Origin: Pseudomonadota bacterium
GTDB lineage: Bacteria; Pseudomonadota; Gammaproteobacteria; Xanthomonadales; Xanthomonadaceae
Length of the DNA: 8,371 bases
Reading direction: 5' to 3'
Assembly: GCA_023453655.1 (NCBI GenBank)
Contig: JAEXTE010000404.1
Span: 1-8,371, forward strand
Shown: piece by piece, positions 6,199 through 8,371 of the stretch
How the letters are laid out: each line of letters begins with the position of its first letter
How positions within the stretch are numbered: the first letter of the stretch is position 1
Translations under genes and position numbers: made by a program
Notes under the pieces: model-generated
What the model saw: only the letters and a program-made list of their open reading frames with translations
Databases searched by the model: none
What the model was told of the DNA's origin: nothing

Positions 6199-6573
6199 CT
6201 ACGGGGCCAGGATGAATCCGGCGACCACCCGCCGGCCTTCCCCGGCCAGCACGTTGTAGGTGCGGGCGGCGGCGGCATTGGTCATGGTTTCCAGGCCGAT
6301 GCCGCGCGAAAGGCAAGCGGCCAGCACCGCCTGCGGTGGGAAGGCCTGGCGGTCGCCGCAGCCTAGGACGATCAGCTCGGGCTCCAGCGCGAGCAGCGGT
6401 TCGAGGTCGCCCACCTGCAGGGCCTGGACATCGCCCGCCGGCCAGCCTTCCAGCAGCCGGTCCGGCGCGACGATGAAGCTGGCGTCCAGGCTGCGGTCGT
6501 TGACCAGGGCCGAGCGGCCGTCGGCGCCGCGCAGGAAGAATTCGAAATCGGGCTGTTCGTGGACCAGCTGCAT
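6199..6573 (-). CDS. Mth938-like (DUF498) domain protein
   Basis: The product is a 124-aa soluble protein that is a single Mth938-like domain. The diagnostic part is LIVLGCGDRQAFPP (67-80), then GIGLETMTNAAAARTYNVLAGEGRRVVAGF (91-120). The N-terminal half holds the beta-strand region (FFLRGADGRSALVNDRSL, then SFIVAPDRLL). The family is widespread in proteobacteria; a mitochondrial relative, NDUFAF3, helps assemble respiratory complex I. The bacterial function is not established, and I do not assign one. The start at 6573 lies 12 bases after the yhbY stop, so the two are probably co-transcribed. No clear Shine-Dalgarno precedes the ATG. It converges on nlpD. Confidence 0.87.
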   Translation of the reverse strand: MQLVHEQPDFEFFLRGADGRSALVNDRSLDASFIVAPDRLLEGWPAGDVQALQVGDLEPLLALEPELIVLGCGDRQAFPPQAVLAACLSRGIGLETMTNAAAARTYNVLAGEGRRVVAGFILAP

Positions 6574-6585
6574 CGCGGGACGAGG

Positions 6586-6891
6586 TCAGGCGCGCGGCAG
6601 GACGATCTGTCGCTTGTCGCGGGAGGGGCGGTACAGCACCGCCACGTGGCCGATCCGCTGCACCAGCGCGGCGTCGGCGCGGCGCGCGATCTCGGCGATG
6701 AGCTGGTCGCGCTCCTCGCGGTCGGCGGCCGCCACCTTGATCTTGATCAGTTCGTGATGTTCCAGGGCGCCGTCGATCTCGGCCACCAGCGCGTCGGTCA
6801 CGCCCTTGCCACCCACCTGCAGCATCGCCTTGAGGTCATGCGCTGCCCCGCGCAGGAAGCGGTTCTGGGCGGCGGTCAGGGCGATCGACAT
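6586..6891 (-). CDS. yhbY: Ribosome assembly RNA-binding protein YhbY (CRS1-YhbY domain)
   Basis: The product has 101 aa (E. coli YhbY 97). The family pattern runs throughout: [19 protein letters not shown] (5-23), the KH-like GxxG loop GGKG (27-30), [12 protein letters not shown] (42-53) and [16 protein letters not shown] near the C-terminus. YhbY associates with pre-50S ribosomal particles and is thought to bind RNA during large-subunit assembly. The start at 6891 (MSIALTA) matches the family. An upstream in-frame ATG (6942) would add a Pro-rich 17-residue extension across the intergenic region and is less likely. No strong Shine-Dalgarno is seen. The gene is divergent from rlmE, as in E. 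coli, and leads into the Mth938-domain gene. Confidence 0.95.
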   Translation of the reverse strand: MSIALTAAQNRFLRGAAHDLKAMLQVGGKGVTDALVAEIDGALEHHELIKIKVAAADREERDQLIAEIARRADAALVQRIGHVAVLYRPSRDKRQIVLPRA

Positions 6892-6922
6892 CGGGAATTC
6901 GGCAGTGGGCGGGGGACGGCAG

Positions 6923-6930
6923 GGTATCAT
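6923..6930 (+). promoter_or_regulatory. Candidate -10 region for rlmE-ftsH (GGTATCAT)
   Basis: In the 137-base yhbY/rlmE divergent gap, GGTATCAT has a -10-like TATCAT matching five of six sigma-70 bases. It would give rlmE a leader of about 90 bases. There is no clear -35 at 16-18 bases. In E. coli this operon is heat-shock controlled; I do not see a convincing sigma-32 site here. Confidence 0.33.
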
Positions 6931-7011
6931 GCCGCCGCTCATTCCCCTCTCCGGGACTGCGCCGCCGCGACCGCGGCCGCAGGCCCACCGGCCCTCGCCG
7001 CACAGGCGGAA

Positions 7012-7028
7012 GGGGGCGGAAGACCCCC
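7012..7028 (+). promoter_or_regulatory. Hairpin presenting the rlmE Shine-Dalgarno in its loop
   Basis: GGGGG at 7012-7016 can pair with CCCCC at 7024-7028, directly against the ATG at 7029. The loop CGGAAGA (7017-7023) contains GGAAG, the best ribosome binding site for rlmE. The alternative purine-rich AGGGGG (7011-7016) would itself be locked in the stem. The stem is short, only five pairs, but all G-C. Its effect on translation is inference; no experimental counterpart is known to me. Confidence 0.45.
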
Positions 7029-7676
7029 ATGGCGACCCGCAGCAAGAGCAGCCAGCGCTGGCTGAAGGAACACTTCTCCGACCCCTTCGTGAAGAAGGCC
7101 CAGGCCGAGGGCCTGCGTTCGCGCGCGGCCTACAAGCTCGAGGAACTGGTCGAGCGCGACCGCCTGCTCAAGCCGGGCATGGTGGTCGTCGACCTGGGGG
7201 CCGCCCCCGGCGGCTGGTCGCAGTGGGTCCGGCAGGAGCTCGATCGCCTCGACCCCGCGCGGCCGGGCCGGGTGATCGCCCTGGACATCCTGGACATGCC
7301 GCCCCTGGCTGGGGTGGAGTTCCTTCATGGCGATTTCAGGGAGGATGCGGTCTTATCGGCCCTTGAGACCGCACTCGGCGGCCAGCCCGTGGACCTTGTG
7401 TTGTCCGACATGGCCCCCAACAAGAGCGGTGTGGACGCGGTCGACCAGCCGCGTGCGATGTACCTGTCCGAACTGGCGATGGATTTCGCCGACCGCCACC
7501 TCAAGACCGGCGGTGCGTTCCTGATCAAGCTGTTCCAGGGCGTGGGTTTCGACGACTTCGTGCGCGACCTGCGCAGGCGCTATGCGAAGGTGGTGATCCG
7601 CAAGCCCGCCGCGTCGCGCAAGCGGTCGCCCGAAGTCTATGCGCTGGCGCAGGGCAAGCTGGCGGCAATCAAGTAG
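7029..7676 (+). CDS. rlmE: 23S rRNA (uridine-2552-2'-O)-methyltransferase RlmE (FtsJ/RrmJ)
   Basis: RlmE methylates the 2'-O of U2552 in the 23S rRNA A loop, late in 50S assembly. The product has 215 aa (E. coli 209). It begins [19 protein letters not shown] and contains [13 protein letters not shown] (28-40). The SAM motif [14 protein letters not shown] lies at 53-66, followed by [21 protein letters not shown] (126-146). The catalytic K-D-K-E tetrad is seen as K36, D127, K167 and E202, matching E. coli K38, D124, K164 and E199. The ATG at 7029 is chosen from homology and from GGAAG at 7018-7022. Codons 99-125 use several codons unusual for this window (CTT, TTA, TTG, AGG). It is followed by ftsH after 30 bases, the E. 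coli arrangement. Confidence 0.96.
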   Translation: MATRSKSSQRWLKEHFSDPFVKKAQAEGLRSRAAYKLEELVERDRLLKPGMVVVDLGAAPGGWSQWVRQELDRLDPARPGRVIALDILDMPPLAGVEFLHGDFREDAVLSALETALGGQPVDLVLSDMAPNKSGVDAVDQPRAMYLSELAMDFADRHLKTGGAFLIKLFQGVGFDDFVRDLRRRYAKVVIRKPAASRKRSPEVYALAQGKLAAIK

Positions 7677-7706
7677 CATGAGCCCATTGGAGTCCCGGAA
7701 ATCCCG

Positions 7707-8371
7707 ATGAACGACCTCGTCAAGAACCTCCTCCTGTGGGCGCTGGTCGCCGTCGTGCTGATGCTGGTGTTCAACAGCTTCAACCCGGGGCAGGGCGCCA
7801 CCGGCGAAGTGCGCTACTCACAGTTCATGGAGCAGGTGCGCCGCGACCAGATCAAGTCGGTCAAGATCGCCGAGGACGAGAAGACCGTGGAGTTCGTCAC
7901 CAAGGGTGGCGAGACCGGCACCGTCATCGCGCCTCGCCGCGACGAGGGCATGATGAACGACCTGATCAACCACAAGGTCGACATCCAGGCAGCACCGCCG
8001 TCCAGCGGCCCGTCCTTCATCTACATCCTGATCAACCTGCTGCCGGTGGCGCTGATCATCGGCTTCTGGTTCTTCATGATGCGGCAGATGCAGCAGGGCG
8101 GCGGCAAGGGCGCGATGTCGTTCGGCAAGTCGCGCGCGAAGCTGCTCAACGAAGACCAGACCAAGGTCACCTTCGCCGACGTCGCCGGCTGCGACGAGGC
8201 CAAGGAAGAGGTCTCGGAGCTGGTCGAGTTCCTGCGCGATCCGTCCAAGTTCCAGAAGCTGGGCGGCAAGATCCCGCGCGGCGTGCTGATGGTCGGCCCG
8301 CCCGGCACCGGCAAGACCCTGCTGGCCAAGGCCATCGCGGGCGAGGCCAAGGTGCCGTTCTTCTCGATCTC
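7707..8371 (+). CDS. ftsH: ATP-dependent zinc metalloprotease FtsH, N-terminal part (partial)
   Basis: The first 221 codons are present, truncated by the right edge. FtsH is a membrane-anchored AAA+ protease that degrades regulatory and misassembled membrane proteins. The N-terminus [20 protein letters not shown] gives membrane segment one (about 8-24). The periplasmic domain spans about 25-103, including [18 protein letters not shown]. Membrane segment two is about 104-124, followed by [23 protein letters not shown]. The AAA+ entry [23 protein letters not shown] (154-176) and Walker A GPPGTGKT (197-204) are intact. Walker B, the arginine finger and the HEXXH zinc site would lie beyond the window. 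The ATG at 7707 matches the family start and has GGAA at 7697-7700. It is probably co-transcribed with rlmE. Confidence 0.97.
   Translation, partial: MNDLVKNLLLWALVAVVLMLVFNSFNPGQGATGEVRYSQFMEQVRRDQIKSVKIAEDEKTVEFVTKGGETGTVIAPRRDEGMMNDLINHKVDIQAAPPSSGPSFIYILINLLPVALIIGFWFFMMRQMQQGGGKGAMSFGKSRAKLLNEDQTKVTFADVAGCDEAKEEVSELVEFLRDPSKFQKLGGKIPRGVLMVGPPGTGKTLLAKAIAGEAKVPFFSI

Noticed and set aside
6892..6942. 17-residue N-terminal extension of YhbY
   Set aside because: It would cross the divergent promoter region, is Pro-rich, and is absent from the known family length; the MSIALTA start fits better.

Overview
This is a GC-rich chromosomal window, mostly housekeeping genes. Gene order and protein similarity recalled from memory point to a gammaproteobacterium of the Lysobacteraceae/Xanthomonadaceae (Lysobacter/Luteimonas-like). 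The backbone is the enterobacterial ispD-ispF-truD-surE-pcm-nlpD block joined to the yhbY / rlmE-ftsH block. Several non-standard genes are inserted in or substituted into it. The assignment rests on recognised sequence motifs, not on a database search.

Layout. (1) 1-2075, plus strand: the 3' end of ispD, an uncharacterised small secreted protein, ispF and truD. Each junction is a 4-base start/stop overlap, so the four genes look like one translationally coupled unit (MEP isoprenoid pathway plus tRNA pseudouridylation). (2) 2167-2382, plus: a 71-aa lipoprotein gene with its own strong Shine-Dalgarno. It converges on a minus-strand Smr-domain (SmrB-like) gene at 2429-2968. (3) 3071-6007, plus: surE, pcm, an ExoD-family membrane protein and nlpD, tightly packed. 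surE is divergent from smr. (4) 6008-6198: non-coding DNA between convergent genes, carrying an 11-bp perfect inverted repeat, a short hairpin and a G7 tract. No rpoS follows nlpD within the window. (5) 6199-6891, minus: yhbY followed by a Mth938-domain gene. (6) 7029-8371, plus: rlmE and the 5' part of ftsH, divergent from yhbY as in E. coli.

Functional themes are isoprenoid precursor synthesis (IspD, IspF), RNA modification, ribosome assembly and ribosome rescue (TruD, RlmE, YhbY, Smr), stationary-phase survival and repair (SurE, Pcm), and cell-envelope work (NlpD, ExoD-family protein, FtsH, lipoprotein).

I found no mobile-element gene, CRISPR array, tRNA or rRNA, and no clear new multi-gene system. 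The points most worth a second look are: the secreted protein between ispD and ispF; the lipoprotein/smr insertion between truD and surE; the ExoD-family gene between pcm and nlpD; the inverted repeat after nlpD; a G5/C5 hairpin that would present the rlmE ribosome binding site in its loop; and a patch of atypical codons inside rlmE.
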